DNA of 64,000 bases from Oscillospiraceae bacterium (GCA_015067795.1 SVLU01000001.1:1-64000), one strand, 5' to 3'. Counted from the stretch's first letter, positions 53,859-63,294 are shown. Notes: generated from the sequence alone by a model not told the origin. Translations and numbers: made by a program.

Positions 53859-54566
53859 ATGGTTCAGATGACAGACGTTTTCAAGGTCTATGAAAACGGT
53901 ACAAAGGCCTTGAAAGGCATTGATTTCACTATCAATGACGGAGAATTTGTATTTCTTGTAGGACCATCCGGTTCCGGTAAGTCCACAATCATCAAGCTTA
54001 TCACAGGCGAGATTTTCCCAACAGACGGTACGGTTATAGTAAATGATTTTAATTTGAATAAGATCAAGTTTTCACAGCTTCCTTATTTACGCCGTTCTCT
54101 TGGTGTAATTTTCCAGGACTTCAGACTCCTTGAAAACAAGACAGTTTACGAAAACATTGCTTTTGCGATGCGTGTTATCGGTGCAAGCCATAAGGAAATC
54201 AAGCGCAGAGTGCCTTATATCCTTGAGCTTGTAGGTCTCAACGAATGTGCCCGCAGAAGGCCGATGGAGCTTTCCGGCGGTGAACAGCAGCGTGTTGCCA
54301 TTGCAAGAGCTCTTATCAACAATCCAAAGCTTATTATTGCAGACGAGCCTACCGGCAACCTTGACCCTGCAAGAAGCCTTGAGATCATGACCCTGCTGCA
54401 GAAGATCAATACCCTTGGTACTACCGTTCTGGTGGTAACCCATGAAAAGGAATTGGTTAACCGCTTCTCAAAGCGTGTTATCACTCTTGACGGCGGCAGA
54501 ATAATTAGCGACGGAATGGACGGATATTACAACTATGGGAACGAGAAAACTGAGATACTTTTTTAA
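53859..54566 (+). CDS. ftsE: Cell division ATPase FtsE
   Basis: 235 residues, ABC ATPase. Walker A is GPSGSGKST (about 36-44), the signature is LSGGEQQR (about 138-145), Walker B is LIIADEPTGNLDP, and the H-loop is VVTHEKEL. FtsE does not pump a substrate. With FtsX it transmits ATP-driven movement across the membrane to a peptidoglycan hydrolase. It overlaps ftsX by 32 bases. Confidence 0.96.
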   Translation: MVQMTDVFKVYENGTKALKGIDFTINDGEFVFLVGPSGSGKSTIIKLITGEIFPTDGTVIVNDFNLNKIKFSQLPYLRRSLGVIFQDFRLLENKTVYENIAFAMRVIGASHKEIKRRVPYILELVGLNECARRRPMELSGGEQQRVAIARALINNPKLIIADEPTGNLDPARSLEIMTLLQKINTLGTTVLVVTHEKELVNRFSKRVITLDGGRIISDGMDGYYNYGNEKTEILF

Positions 54567-55422
54567 AGAGGGTGTTAGCAGCATTTTTACCCACGGATTC
54601 ATGTCCTTTGCATCTGTGTGTATCATTATTGCCTGCCTTATCATAATGGGAAGCTTTTCCCTTCTTGCCCTGAATGTGGACTCAATCATTGAGACACTTG
54701 AAAACGAAAATCAGATAGTAGTATTTATTGACGAAAGCTATTCTCAGGAAGAAGCTATTGCATTAGCTGATGAGATTACAGCTACACCAAACGTATCCAG
54801 AGCTGAATTTGTATCAAGACATGACGCTCTTGACAGCTTTAAGGAAACCTACGAGGATGCATCCCTTTTAGAGGGTCTTGATGCGGAGGTTTTGAGAGAC
54901 AGATACACAGTCTATATGGACGACATTGCTCTTATGGAGCAGACTCAGCATGATTTAAAGGAAATTCCGGGTGTTGCCCTTGTTAATGCACATCTTGAAA
55001 TTTCTGAAGGCTTTGTTAAGATCAGTAATATTGTCAGTGCTATCAGTATTCTGCTTATAGTTGTTCTTCTGATAATATCACTGTTTATTATGTCTAACAC
55101 CATTAAGCTTACAACATTTGAACGTAAGGAAGAGATCGCCATTATGAAGATGGTTGGTGCAACAAGCTCCTTCATCAGATGGCCATTTGTTGTTGAAGGT
55201 CTTATCCTTGGTGGATTTGGTGCAATGGTAGCTTACCTTGCTCAGTGGGGTCTTTATCAGCTCATTTCATCCAGCATCATCTCCAGCAACTCCCTGAACT
55301 TCATTACTGTAATTCCATTTGCAAATGTTGCAATTCCGCTTGTAATCGCGTTCATGGTCCTTGGCTTGGGCGTTGGTATAATCGGCAGTTTAACTGCTAT
55401 CAAGAATTATTTGAAGGTTTAA
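54535..55422 (+). CDS. ftsX: Cell division membrane protein FtsX
   Basis: 295 residues with four membrane spans (about 20-42, 170-192, 222-245, 265-288) and one large extracellular loop (about 45-165) that in homologues binds the hydrolase activator. The start MGTRKLRYFFKEG is typical. It pairs with FtsE. The long overlap with ftsE means tight translational coupling. Confidence 0.94.
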   Translation: MGTRKLRYFFKEGVSSIFTHGFMSFASVCIIIACLIIMGSFSLLALNVDSIIETLENENQIVVFIDESYSQEEAIALADEITATPNVSRAEFVSRHDALDSFKETYEDASLLEGLDAEVLRDRYTVYMDDIALMEQTQHDLKEIPGVALVNAHLEISEGFVKISNIVSAISILLIVVLLIISLFIMSNTIKLTTFERKEEIAIMKMVGATSSFIRWPFVVEGLILGGFGAMVAYLAQWGLYQLISSSIISSNSLNFITVIPFANVAIPLVIAFMVLGLGVGIIGSLTAIKNYLKV

Positions 55423-55447
55423 CACAGACGACACAAAGGGGTTTAAA

Positions 55448-56641
55448 ATGCAGAAGAAACATGTTAGAGTTATTGCCATAATTCTGGCTGCTATTATGGC
55501 CTGCTCTGTTTTTGTTGGGGCACTCGCCACAGTAGCAAGAGCGGCATCGGTAAGCGATCTTAAAGAAAAGCGTAAGGAGATCGAACAGCGCATCCAGGAA
55601 GTTGAAGCTAAGCTGGACAGTCTTGAAGAAGAGCATGCAACAACCTTAGATCGTAAAGAAAAGATTGACGAACAGATCGACATTATTCAGAAGCTCATCG
55701 ACAATATTGCTGAGCAGATCGAAGTATACGATGGTCTGATTGCTGAAAAGCAGAAGGAAGTTGAAGCTGCTCAGAAGAAGGAAGACGAGCAGTACGATCT
55801 GTATAAGAACAGAATTCGTACTATGGAAGAAAACGGCACTATCTCTTATTATGAGATCATTTTTGGTGCAACAAGCTTCACCGATCTTCTTGCCCGTATT
55901 GAAATGATTTCTGAGATCATGTCCTACGACGAACTGGTTTACAAGTCCTACGTTGCTGCAAAGCAGGAAACCATTGCGGCAAAGGAAGAGCTTGAAGAAG
56001 CTAATGAACTTCAGAAGGAAGCCATGGCTGAACAGGAGGCACGAGAGGCAGAGCTTCTTGTTGAAGTTGAAGAGGCAAGCAAGCTTATAGCTGACCTTGA
56101 ATCCAATATTGATAAGTATAAGGAAACCTACGACGAGCTTCACGCTGATGAAGAAAAAATTCAGGCTGAGATCAAGGAAATGCTTGCTCAGCAGCAGGCA
56201 GCAAGCTCCAACGGCTCAAGCGGTAGTTCCGGCGTTCAGGGCGATGGTGTTGCTCACGGCAGCCTCACATGGCCCACAACCAGCAGAACAGTAACTTCTC
56301 CATTTGGTACAAGATTCCATCCTGTATATAAGGAATACAGAATGCATACAGGTATCGACATCGGTGCAGGCTACGGTTCCAGCGTATATGCTGCAAACGG
56401 CGGTACAGTTGTAACCGCTAAATACAGCAGATCCTATGGTAACTACATAGTAGTTAATCACGGCAACGGCATGACAACACTTTATGCTCATCTCAGCAGT
56501 ATGAGTGTCGGTGTTGGCGATACAGTAAGCCGTGGTCAGGTTATCGGTCGTGTTGGCTCAACAGGCGTTTCCACAGGTCCTCATCTCCATTTTGAGGTTT
56601 CCGTAAACGGTACAAGAGTCAACCCAATGAACTATTATTAA
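55448..56641 (+). CDS. Coiled-coil M23 murein hydrolase (EnvC/PcsB-like)
   Basis: 397 residues. Residues 1-33 are a Sec signal peptide (cleavage near ARAASV). Residues about 35-245 form a long charged coiled coil, a Gly/Ser linker follows (about 246-262), and the C-terminal LytM/M23 domain has the zinc residues in RMHTGIDIG (near 298-306) and HLHFE (near 380). The active-site residues are complete, so it may cut peptidoglycan itself rather than only activate an amidase. Immediately after ftsX, it is the natural partner of the FtsEX loop in daughter-cell separation. Confidence 0.93.
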   Translation: MQKKHVRVIAIILAAIMACSVFVGALATVARAASVSDLKEKRKEIEQRIQEVEAKLDSLEEEHATTLDRKEKIDEQIDIIQKLIDNIAEQIEVYDGLIAEKQKEVEAAQKKEDEQYDLYKNRIRTMEENGTISYYEIIFGATSFTDLLARIEMISEIMSYDELVYKSYVAAKQETIAAKEELEEANELQKEAMAEQEAREAELLVEVEEASKLIADLESNIDKYKETYDELHADEEKIQAEIKEMLAQQQAASSNGSSGSSGVQGDGVAHGSLTWPTTSRTVTSPFGTRFHPVYKEYRMHTGIDIGAGYGSSVYAANGGTVVTAKYSRSYGNYIVVNHGNGMTTLYAHLSSMSVGVGDTVSRGQVIGRVGSTGVSTGPHLHFEVSVNGTRVNPMNYY

Positions 56642-56704
56642 AGACAGGTTTTAACAGAATATTTTCCACCGTTCTTCATAGAGTTTATGGAGGACGGTGG
56701 ATTT

Positions 56705-57445
56705 ATGATTATTCTGGCAGAATTGGCTCCTGCCGCAAAGAGCCTGCTTACCCGAAGTAAACGTATACTTACTGAGAAGAAAACCATACTCGGTATGAAT
56801 GTAACGGTACTGAAAGTACCGATTTCTGATAAAATCAGAGCAGGGCAGCTTGAACGCATTAAAAGAAGGACTCATAATAAGCTTGCTGAACTGTGTGCAA
56901 ATACAGTTTTCATCCGAAATGATTTCCCATATCCGGAGTGGTTTGAGGGGTATCGAAAGCCGGATGGTGCGGGTCTTGTAAGGAGACTGTCGGACCGGCT
57001 GGCTGTCAATTCTTCGGACAGGCATTATGGGGTTTATGTTTATTTGAAGCGGCCTGACAGTGAGTGTGTTAATATACTGCGTAAGCTGTGCGAGCAATTC
57101 AGATTTATTTATTTATCGGTAAAGAACGGTGAGGCTGATGTGATAGCTGATGGGCTTATGAAAACCTGCGGAGTGTCGATAGTTACGGTAAGTGACAGAA
57201 TACCGGAAGCAGATGCGGCTGTCTTTTTGCATGAGCCTGATGAAATGCCGATATTGAACGAAAAATGCGTATGTATATCTGCGGAGAAGAGTGAGGTCAG
57301 TATCTCTCTTTCCGATGGCAGAGAAGCGGAAATCCCTGATGGATATTCACGAAAAGCCTTAATAGCCCACGCACTTCTGCATGGATATGTAAGGTTAGAG
57401 GATATTCGTAACATAAGTTTAAAAAATTCCCTTGACATAGGGTGA
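56705..57445 (+). CDS. Uncharacterised protein
   Basis: 246 residues from ATG 56705 (GGAGGACGGTGG upstream). No membrane span or signal peptide. The first half is rich in Lys/Arg, with IKRRTHNKLAEL and FIRNDFPYPEWFEGYRKPDG. The second half alternates hydrophobic strands (GVYVYLKR, FIYLSVK, GVSIVTVS, AAVFLHEP, CVCISAE) and helices like a Rossmann-type alpha/beta fold. I do not recognise the family. It follows the M23 gene after 60 bases and may belong to that operon. The greA promoter overlaps its 3' end. Confidence 0.6.
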   Translation: MIILAELAPAAKSLLTRSKRILTEKKTILGMNVTVLKVPISDKIRAGQLERIKRRTHNKLAELCANTVFIRNDFPYPEWFEGYRKPDGAGLVRRLSDRLAVNSSDRHYGVYVYLKRPDSECVNILRKLCEQFRFIYLSVKNGEADVIADGLMKTCGVSIVTVSDRIPEADAAVFLHEPDEMPILNEKCVCISAEKSEVSISLSDGREAEIPDGYSRKALIAHALLHGYVRLEDIRNISLKNSLDIG

Positions 57446-57460
57446 AAATATTACTATAAT
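57432..57460 (+). promoter_or_regulatory. greA-lysS promoter
   Basis: Perfect consensus TTGACA (57432-57437), 17 bases, TATAAT (57455-57460). The -35 box lies inside the last codons of the preceding gene. Confidence 0.85.
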
Positions 57461-57509
57461 TCAATTTTGATATTATAATGCGTTATTTATCGCTGAAAGG
57501 ATGGTAACC

Positions 57510-57986
57510 ATGGCAAAAGAAACAAGATACAGAATGAGTGCAGAGCGTCTGGAACAGCTTAAAGAGGAGCTTCTCTATCTCCAGACAGTCAGAGAAAAGG
57601 AAGTAGCAGAGCAGATTAAGGAAGCACGTTCATTCGGCGATCTGTCTGAAAACAGCGAATATGATGAAGCTAAAACAGAGCAGGGCAAGCTCTATTCCAA
57701 GATCGCTGAGATCAAGGATCTGATTGCTCATGCTGAGATTATTGAAGCAACAGACGAAACCGATAAGGTTGGTATCGGCAGCAAGGTTATAGTTCGTGAT
57801 CTGGAATTTGACGAGACCGATGTATACAAGATCGTTGGTTCTCAGGAAGCAAACCCAATGAAAGGAAAGATCTCCGATGATTCTCCATTCGGCAGGGGTC
57901 TTTTCGGCCACAGGGTAGGCGAGATTGTTGAAGTACACGCACCACAGGGTGTACTGCGTTTTGAAATTGTTAAGATAGAAAAGTAG
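57510..57986 (+). CDS. greA: Transcription elongation factor GreA
   Basis: 158 residues from ATG 57510 (GAAAGGA upstream; ATG 57501 in frame is the alternative). The N-terminal coiled coil (about 5-75) carries the conserved acidic tip in [15 protein letters not shown], followed by the FKBP-like C-terminal domain with [20 protein letters not shown]. It rescues backtracked RNA polymerase by stimulating transcript cleavage. Confidence 0.96.
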   Translation: MAKETRYRMSAERLEQLKEELLYLQTVREKEVAEQIKEARSFGDLSENSEYDEAKTEQGKLYSKIAEIKDLIAHAEIIEATDETDKVGIGSKVIVRDLEFDETDVYKIVGSQEANPMKGKISDDSPFGRGLFGHRVGEIVEVHAPQGVLRFEIVKIEK

Positions 57987-57996
57987 AGGGATACAA

Positions 57997-59490
57997 ATGG
58001 CAGAAGAAATCAACAGAGTAGAAGAACTGTCTGAAATTTTACAGATCAGAAGAGACAAGCTTACCAAGCTCCAGGAAGAAGGAAGAGATCCTTTTACTAT
58101 TACAAAGTTCAGCCGTACAGCTTGGTCTCAGGAAGTAAAGGATAACTTTGAAACCATGGAAAACCAGACTGTTTCCATGGCTGGCCGTATCATGTCCAAG
58201 AGAGGCATGGGCAAGGCTATTTTTGCTGATATTACCGATGATAAGGGTCGTATCCAGCTTTATGTAAGACTCAATGATGTTGGCGAAGAAACTTTCGCAG
58301 ACTTCAAGAAGTACGATATCGGTGATATCATTGGTGTTACAGGCTTTGTATTCAAGACAAGAATGGGTGAGATAAGCATCCATTGTCAGACTATCCAGCT
58401 TCTGGCAAAGTCTCTCCGCCCACTGCCTGAAAAGTTCCACGGTCTTACAAATACTGAGCTCAAGTATCGTCAGAGATACGTGGACCTCATTATGAACCCT
58501 GATACAAGACGTACTTTTGAAATCAGAAGCAAGTTCATCAGATATCTGAGAAGCTTCCTTGATAACCGCGGCTACATGGAAGTTGAGACACCTGTTCTCA
58601 ATACCATCTCCGGCGGTGCAACTGCAAGACCATTCATCACACATCATAACACCCTTGATATTGATATGTACCTCCGTATCGCTACTGAGCTTCATCTTAA
58701 GAGACTCATCGTTGGTGGTATTGAGCGTGTTTATGAAATTGGCCGTATCTTCCGTAACGAGGGTATGGACACAAAGCACAATCCTGAATTCACAACTGTT
58801 GAGCTTTACGAAGCATATACAGATTACCACGGTATGATGGATCTGTTTGAGGAATTCCTTTCCTCAGCAGCTATGAATATCCTCGGTACTTATAAGGTAG
58901 AATGGCAGAGTGAAGAGATCGACCTGACCCCAGGTTGGGAACGTCTTACCATGGCTGATGCTGTTAAGAAGTATACAGGCGTTGACTTTATGAGCTTTGA
59001 CACAGTTGAAGAGGCTGTAGCAGCTGCTAAGAGCATCGGCGTCGAAATGGGCGAAGGCAAGGAGCCTACATGGGGCGATCTGCTTTACGAATGCTTCGAC
59101 CAGAGAGTTGAAGAAAAGCTCATCCAGCCTACATTCATCATTGACCATCCGGTTGAAGTTTCCCCACTTGCAAAGCGCAAGCCGAGTGACCCAAGACTTA
59201 CTGAACGCTTTGAGCTGTTCATTTGCCGCAGCGAAATGGGTAACGCTTTCTCCGAGCTTAATGACCCAATCGACCAGAAGGCACGTTTCCAGCGTCAGAT
59301 GGATCTCCGTGCTAAGGGCGACGACGAAGCAGGTATGATGGACGAAGACTTCATCAATGCTCTTGAATACGGTATGCCACCAACAGGCGGACTTGGCATT
59401 GGTGTTGACCGCTGTGTAATGCTCCTGTCCGGCAATTCCTCCATCAGAGACGTTCTGCTGTTCCCAACAATGAAGCCAATTGAAGATTAA
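57997..59490 (+). CDS. lysS: Lysyl-tRNA synthetase (class II)
   Basis: 497 residues. An N-terminal OB-fold anticodon domain (about 60-145) is followed by the class II catalytic core. Motif 1 is near [16 protein letters not shown], motif 2 is [15 protein letters not shown] (about 252-266), and motif 3 is [14 protein letters not shown] (near 466). It charges tRNA-Lys. It lies 10 bases after greA, an arrangement common in Firmicutes. Confidence 0.97.
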   Translation: MAEEINRVEELSEILQIRRDKLTKLQEEGRDPFTITKFSRTAWSQEVKDNFETMENQTVSMAGRIMSKRGMGKAIFADITDDKGRIQLYVRLNDVGEETFADFKKYDIGDIIGVTGFVFKTRMGEISIHCQTIQLLAKSLRPLPEKFHGLTNTELKYRQRYVDLIMNPDTRRTFEIRSKFIRYLRSFLDNRGYMEVETPVLNTISGGATARPFITHHNTLDIDMYLRIATELHLKRLIVGGIERVYEIGRIFRNEGMDTKHNPEFTTVELYEAYTDYHGMMDLFEEFLSSAAMNILGTYKVEWQSEEIDLTPGWERLTMADAVKKYTGVDFMSFDTVEEAVAAAKSIGVEMGEGKEPTWGDLLYECFDQRVEEKLIQPTFIIDHPVEVSPLAKRKPSDPRLTERFELFICRSEMGNAFSELNDPIDQKARFQRQMDLRAKGDDEAGMMDEDFINALEYGMPPTGGLGIGVDRCVMLLSGNSSIRDVLLFPTMKPIED

Positions 59491-59495
59491 TTACT

Positions 59496-59528
59496 AAACG
59501 GACTGTGGATTTACACAGTCCGTTTTAT
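59496..59528 (+). terminator. Terminator after lysS
   Basis: A 12-bp stem AAACGGACTGTG/CACAGTCCGTTT with loop GATTTA and a T-run. Confidence 0.88.
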
Positions 59529-59540
59529 ATGCATTAATAC

Positions 59541-59581
59541 TTGTTTTCTGCATATAATATGTTATAATTATATGCAGAAAA
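59541..59581 (+). promoter_or_regulatory. fic promoter inside a 14-bp palindrome
   Basis: TTGTTT (59541-59546), 16 bases, TATAAT (59563-59568). Perfect inverted repeats TTTTCTGCATATAA (59544-59557) and TTATATGCAGAAAA (59568-59581) overlap both boxes and touch the ribosome-binding site. This looks like an operator for a dimeric repressor. Confidence 0.65.
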
Positions 59582-59593
59582 GGAGACATATAT

Positions 59594-60637
59594 ATGAGAA
59601 AGTTTGATTATTCCTTTTTGAATAACGGTTTACTGCCTGCAAATCTAATAAATCTCACATCCGGTATTACTGCCTTAAAAACAATGGCGGGAGTGAGAAG
59701 AGATGAATATGCGAAGGTTTTTACCGAGCTTGAAGCGGTTGCTAAAGTTCAATCGGTAAAGAGCTCAAATGCTATCGAAGGCATCATCACCAGTGACGAG
59801 CGTATTGCTGCTATCGTAAATCAGAACAGTGCTCCTCTAAACCACACAGAAGGTGAGATCGTGGGATATAGAGATGCACTGAACGCAGTTCATTTGCATC
59901 ATGACACTTTGGATTTCAGTCAGACTGATATTTTAAGACTGCACGAAACAATGATGCATATGGTTGGATACGAATATGGCGGTCAGTACAAAACGGGAGA
60001 TAATTACATCATCGAAGAAGATAAGAACGGTAACCGCCGAATAAGATTTAAACCAACACCGGCAAATGAAGTGCAGGAAGCGATGGAGCAGTTGGAACTT
60101 GCCTATTTGGAAGCGAGAGATGATGCAAATATCAATCAGCTTTTGCTTATTCCCTGTGTAATTCTTGACTTTCTATGTATTCACCCATTCAAAGATGGCA
60201 ACGGCAGAATGTCAAGATTGCTATCATTGCTTTTGCTTTATAAGAATGGATATGATGCAGGAAAATATGTTTCCTTTGAAGAACAGATCAACAACTACAA
60301 AGCATATTATTATGAAGCCTTGAGGGAGTCTTCCGTCGGATGGCACGAAAACCGTAATTCATACATTCCTTTTATCGAAAACTTCCTCTCCACTCTCTAT
60401 ATGTGTTATAAGGAGTTGGATAAGCGTTTCGAGGTTGTTAAAGGCAGAAAGATCACGAAAACCGCAAGAATCGAAGCAACAGTTTTGAACAGCTTAGTGC
60501 CGATTTCTAAGGCAGACATTTGCGGAATATTACCGGATGTCAGTCCCACCACCGTAGAAGCCGCATTAAGCAAAATGGTGAAAGAGGGGCAGATCAGGAA
60601 AATCGGTCAATCGAGAAACACACGTTATATTAAGTAG
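59594..60637 (+). CDS. Fic-family AMP-transferase with C-terminal winged helix
   Basis: 347 residues. The N-terminal inhibitory helix carries Ser58-xxx-Glu62-Gly63, the class II Fic pattern in which the Glu blocks ATP. The Fic core has His197-PFKDGNGR205, complete for AMP transfer. The last about 60 residues (ATVLNSLVPISKADICGILP) form a winged helix. Such proteins modify or demodify a target and can bind DNA. No antitoxin gene is adjacent; the Fic protein carries its own inhibitor. It shares a short operon with DUF2500. Confidence 0.92.
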   Translation: MRKFDYSFLNNGLLPANLINLTSGITALKTMAGVRRDEYAKVFTELEAVAKVQSVKSSNAIEGIITSDERIAAIVNQNSAPLNHTEGEIVGYRDALNAVHLHHDTLDFSQTDILRLHETMMHMVGYEYGGQYKTGDNYIIEEDKNGNRRIRFKPTPANEVQEAMEQLELAYLEARDDANINQLLLIPCVILDFLCIHPFKDGNGRMSRLLSLLLLYKNGYDAGKYVSFEEQINNYKAYYYEALRESSVGWHENRNSYIPFIENFLSTLYMCYKELDKRFEVVKGRKITKTARIEATVLNSLVPISKADICGILPDVSPTTVEAALSKMVKEGQIRKIGQSRNTRYIK

Positions 60638-60650
60638 TGGAGGTATCCGT

Positions 60651-61025
60651 ATGGCAATGATAGGCTTTAATGCTATGTTCAGCTTAATTTTCATCCTTGT
60701 TATCGGCGTATTTATTGTAACTTTTATAAAAGGAATAGGACAGTGGAGCAAAAACAACGCTTCTCCGAGATTAACTGTTGAGGCAACTGTGGTTGCAAAA
60801 AGAGCTGATGTTTCCCATCATCACCATGAAAATGCCGGTGATACTACAGGTGCACATGGCTATCATACGACCACCTCCACCACATATTATGTGACTTTCC
60901 AGGTGGAAAGCGGCGACAGAATGGAGCTTTCTGTAAACGGCGGTGAATACGGTATGCTTCTGGAAGGCGATCATGGAAAGCTGTCTTTCCAGGGGACAAG
61001 ATACCTTGGCTTTGAGAGAATTTAA
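60651..61025 (+). CDS. DUF2500-domain membrane protein
   Basis: 124 residues. One N-terminal membrane span (about 8-28) precedes a small beta domain. LTVEATVVAKRADVSHHHH, the Thr/His-rich middle, TYYVTFQVESGDRMELSV and the closing YLGFERI follow the DUF2500 pattern. The His run is an uncommon local feature. No function is known. It starts 13 bases after fic, so the two are probably co-transcribed. Confidence 0.82.
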   Translation: MAMIGFNAMFSLIFILVIGVFIVTFIKGIGQWSKNNASPRLTVEATVVAKRADVSHHHHENAGDTTGAHGYHTTTSTTYYVTFQVESGDRMELSVNGGEYGMLLEGDHGKLSFQGTRYLGFERI

Positions 61026-61144
61026 TAATTAATATTGTATAATTCCATAATTTCCGGACGAAACACTTGTAATTTACTTTTTTATCCTCTATAATGAGGG
61101 CGCAAAGTTTGTCTGAAATTTTTATATATTATAATAATGTATTT

Positions 61145-61176
61145 AAGCTGCGGCAGACTTTTGTTTGCCGCAGCTT
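61145..61176 (+). terminator. Terminator before the RNA methyltransferase gene
   Basis: An 11-bp stem AAGCTGCGGCA/TGCCGCAGCTT with a 10-base loop, then TGCTTTTG. It ends only 10 bases before the next start codon. Confidence 0.7.
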
Positions 61177-61185
61177 TGCTTTTGA

Positions 61186-61941
61186 ATGATTATGAATAAT
61201 AAAATTACAAGCAGAAAAAATGAAAAAGCTGTGCATCTGAAAAAGCTGGGTGCTGATAACGGTTATCGCCGTGGGACGGGTATGTTCTACTGCGATGGCG
61301 AAAAGCTTCTGCAGGAGGCCGTGAAGAACGGTGCTGAGATCGAGATGGTCTTTACCTGCACGGAGCTTAGCACAAAGCTACCTGATAATGTACCTGTATA
61401 TGAGACTACCTATGATATCATTGAGAGTATTTCTCCCATGAAGACACCTCAAAAGGTGATATTCTCCTGCCGCAAAAAGCCCGCTCAGTTGAAGAGCGGC
61501 AGTGGAAGATATATAGTTTTGGAGGATATGCAGGACCCCGGCAATGTGGGTACAGTTCTCCGAACAGCAGGAGCGTTCAATGTTGATGCCGTTATTTTGG
61601 TTGGCGCTTGTGCCGATCCATATAACCATAAGGCGGTAAGAGCTTCTATGGGTGCGATTTTCCGTCAGCCAATGATTGAAACAGATTTGTCAGGCTTAAA
61701 AGACTTGCTTTGTGACAATAATATTAAGCTCATAGGTGCGGCACTTTCCGAAAAGAGTCGGGATATTCGTGAGATTTCACTTACAAACTGTGCTGTTGCC
61801 ATCGGCAGTGAAGGTCATGGGCTGTCCGAAGAATTTCTTGCGGCTTGTGATGAGCTTGCTATCATACCGATGGATGAACGCTGTGAGTCTTTGAATGCCG
61901 CCGCTGCTGCTGCGATAGTTATGTGGGAGATGAGCAGATAG
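61186..61941 (+). CDS. SpoU/TrmH-family RNA 2'-O-methyltransferase
   Basis: 251 residues. A short N-terminal substrate-binding domain is followed by the SPOUT knot. The three motifs are LEDMQDPGNVGTVLRTAGAF (near 109), AIGSEGHGLSEE (near 206) and IPMDERCESLNAAAAAAI (near 226). It 2'-O-methylates rRNA or tRNA; the target is undetermined. No clear SD is present, and the start (61186 or 61192) is only 10-16 bases after a hairpin, so initiation may be leaderless or depend on read-through. Confidence 0.9.
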   Translation: MIMNNKITSRKNEKAVHLKKLGADNGYRRGTGMFYCDGEKLLQEAVKNGAEIEMVFTCTELSTKLPDNVPVYETTYDIIESISPMKTPQKVIFSCRKKPAQLKSGSGRYIVLEDMQDPGNVGTVLRTAGAFNVDAVILVGACADPYNHKAVRASMGAIFRQPMIETDLSGLKDLLCDNNIKLIGAALSEKSRDIREISLTNCAVAIGSEGHGLSEEFLAACDELAIIPMDERCESLNAAAAAAIVMWEMSR

Positions 61942-61946
61942 TTTAC

Positions 61947-62026
61947 TGTCATTGCGAGAGCCGCTTGCGGCTCGTGGCAATCTTTGCTTTTTAGATTCCC
62001 ACGTCGCTATGCTCCTCGGAATGACA
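61947..62026. repeat. Dispersed inverted repeat, family B, copy 2
   Basis: 80 bp with ends TGTCATTGCGAG and CTCCTCGGAATGACA. It is the reverse orientation of the copy at 20893. The end hairpin is GAGCC/GGCTC, replacing GATCCC/GGGATC while keeping complementarity. It begins 5 bases after the methyltransferase stop and fills the space before dprA. Confidence 0.75.
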
Positions 62027-62058
62027 TAATAATCAGTATTGTTGGGAGGAAAGATAAT

Positions 62059-63282
62059 ATGTCAGCACTGAAATACTGGATATGGCTTGCTGAACGCAGG
62101 GGCATAGGTGCTTACTCCGCTCATAAGCTGCTGAGTGTTATGGGTTCTCCTGAAAAAATATTCTTTTCACTTGAGAAGGATTACGCCAAAGCAGGCGTAA
62201 ACCAAAAGGACATAATGACACTTATGGACAAGAACATGAGTGATGTCCGACGTATAATGGACAGATGCGTTGAGGAAAATTGGCGTGTCATATCAATAGA
62301 AGATTCGGTTTATCCTGAGCGTTTGAGAAATCTCCATGACGCACCGCTGGTGCTGTACATACGGGGAAGCCTTCCTGTCATGGACGAGGAAGCGGCAGTT
62401 GCCATTGTCGGCACAAGAAAATGCACGCCTTACGGTATCAAATCCGCAGAACGCATAGCCTACGAGATAACAAAGGGCGGCGGACTTGTGGTAACAGGTC
62501 TTGCGAGAGGTATTGATACTGCAAGTGCATGGGGTGCCTTAAGAGCAGGTGGCAGGGTTATCGGTGTTTTGGGCTGCGGTCTTGATGTTGTATATCCTCC
62601 TGAGAACAGACGGATATTCGATGACGTTGCAGCGGTTGGCGCTATTATAAGCGAATTCCCGCCTGAAACTCCTGCACAGGGCAGGAATTTTCCGATGAGA
62701 AACAGAATTATCAGCGGAATTTCCCTTGGGACGGTAATAATAGAAGCACCTGAACGAAGCGGTGCTTTGATAACGGCAGGTCATGCCCTTGAACAGGGCA
62801 GGGATGTTTTCGTAGTCCCCGGGAATATTGATGCCGATGCCTGTGTTGGTTCAAACCGTCTTATGCGTGAGGGTGCAATCCCGATTATGAGCGGCTGGGA
62901 CATTCTTGATGAATACAGGAGTCTCTATCCGATGAAGCTCGGAAGGGCTGAAACGGTGAAAATAACTCCTCCCGATGAGGCTCTTTTGGAGAAAATGGTG
63001 CAGCGGGAAATGTCCGCACGACATAATGAAACAAAAAAAGAGATTGACAACGGTGGTACACTGGAATATATTGACTCTAAGAAGCAGGAGCCGGACCTTG
63101 AGGGAACGGAGCTTGCGGTATATAATACTCTGAAAAGCGGTCGAAAGCATATTGATGATATAATCATCGACAGCGGACTTGATGCAAAGGAAGTACTTCC
63201 TGTGCTTACAATTCTTGAGATCAAGGGATATATAGATCGCTCAGCAGGAAAAATGTTTAATATCAATCAACAGTTTAAATAA
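62059..63282 (+). CDS. dprA: DNA-processing protein DprA
   Basis: 407 residues from ATG 62059 (GGGAGGAAAG upstream; an earlier in-frame ATG lies within the repeat). The Rossmann-like core has VGTRKCTPYGIKSAERIAYE (about 114-133), GLARGIDTASAWGAL (near 148) and GNIDADACVGSNRLMREGA. A C-terminal winged helix (about 345-400) follows. It loads RecA on single-stranded DNA during transformation and may serve repair in non-competent strains. topA follows, a common pairing. Confidence 0.95.
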   Translation: MSALKYWIWLAERRGIGAYSAHKLLSVMGSPEKIFFSLEKDYAKAGVNQKDIMTLMDKNMSDVRRIMDRCVEENWRVISIEDSVYPERLRNLHDAPLVLYIRGSLPVMDEEAAVAIVGTRKCTPYGIKSAERIAYEITKGGGLVVTGLARGIDTASAWGALRAGGRVIGVLGCGLDVVYPPENRRIFDDVAAVGAIISEFPPETPAQGRNFPMRNRIISGISLGTVIIEAPERSGALITAGHALEQGRDVFVVPGNIDADACVGSNRLMREGAIPIMSGWDILDEYRSLYPMKLGRAETVKITPPDEALLEKMVQREMSARHNETKKEIDNGGTLEYIDSKKQEPDLEGTELAVYNTLKSGRKHIDDIIIDSGLDAKEVLPVLTILEIKGYIDRSAGKMFNINQQFK

Positions 63283-63294
63283 GGAAGCGAAATC

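Noticed and set aside
61984..62058. Longer dprA reading from ATG 61984.
   Set aside because: The extra 25 residues are encoded by a family B repeat and lack an SD; GGGAGGAAAG precedes 62059.
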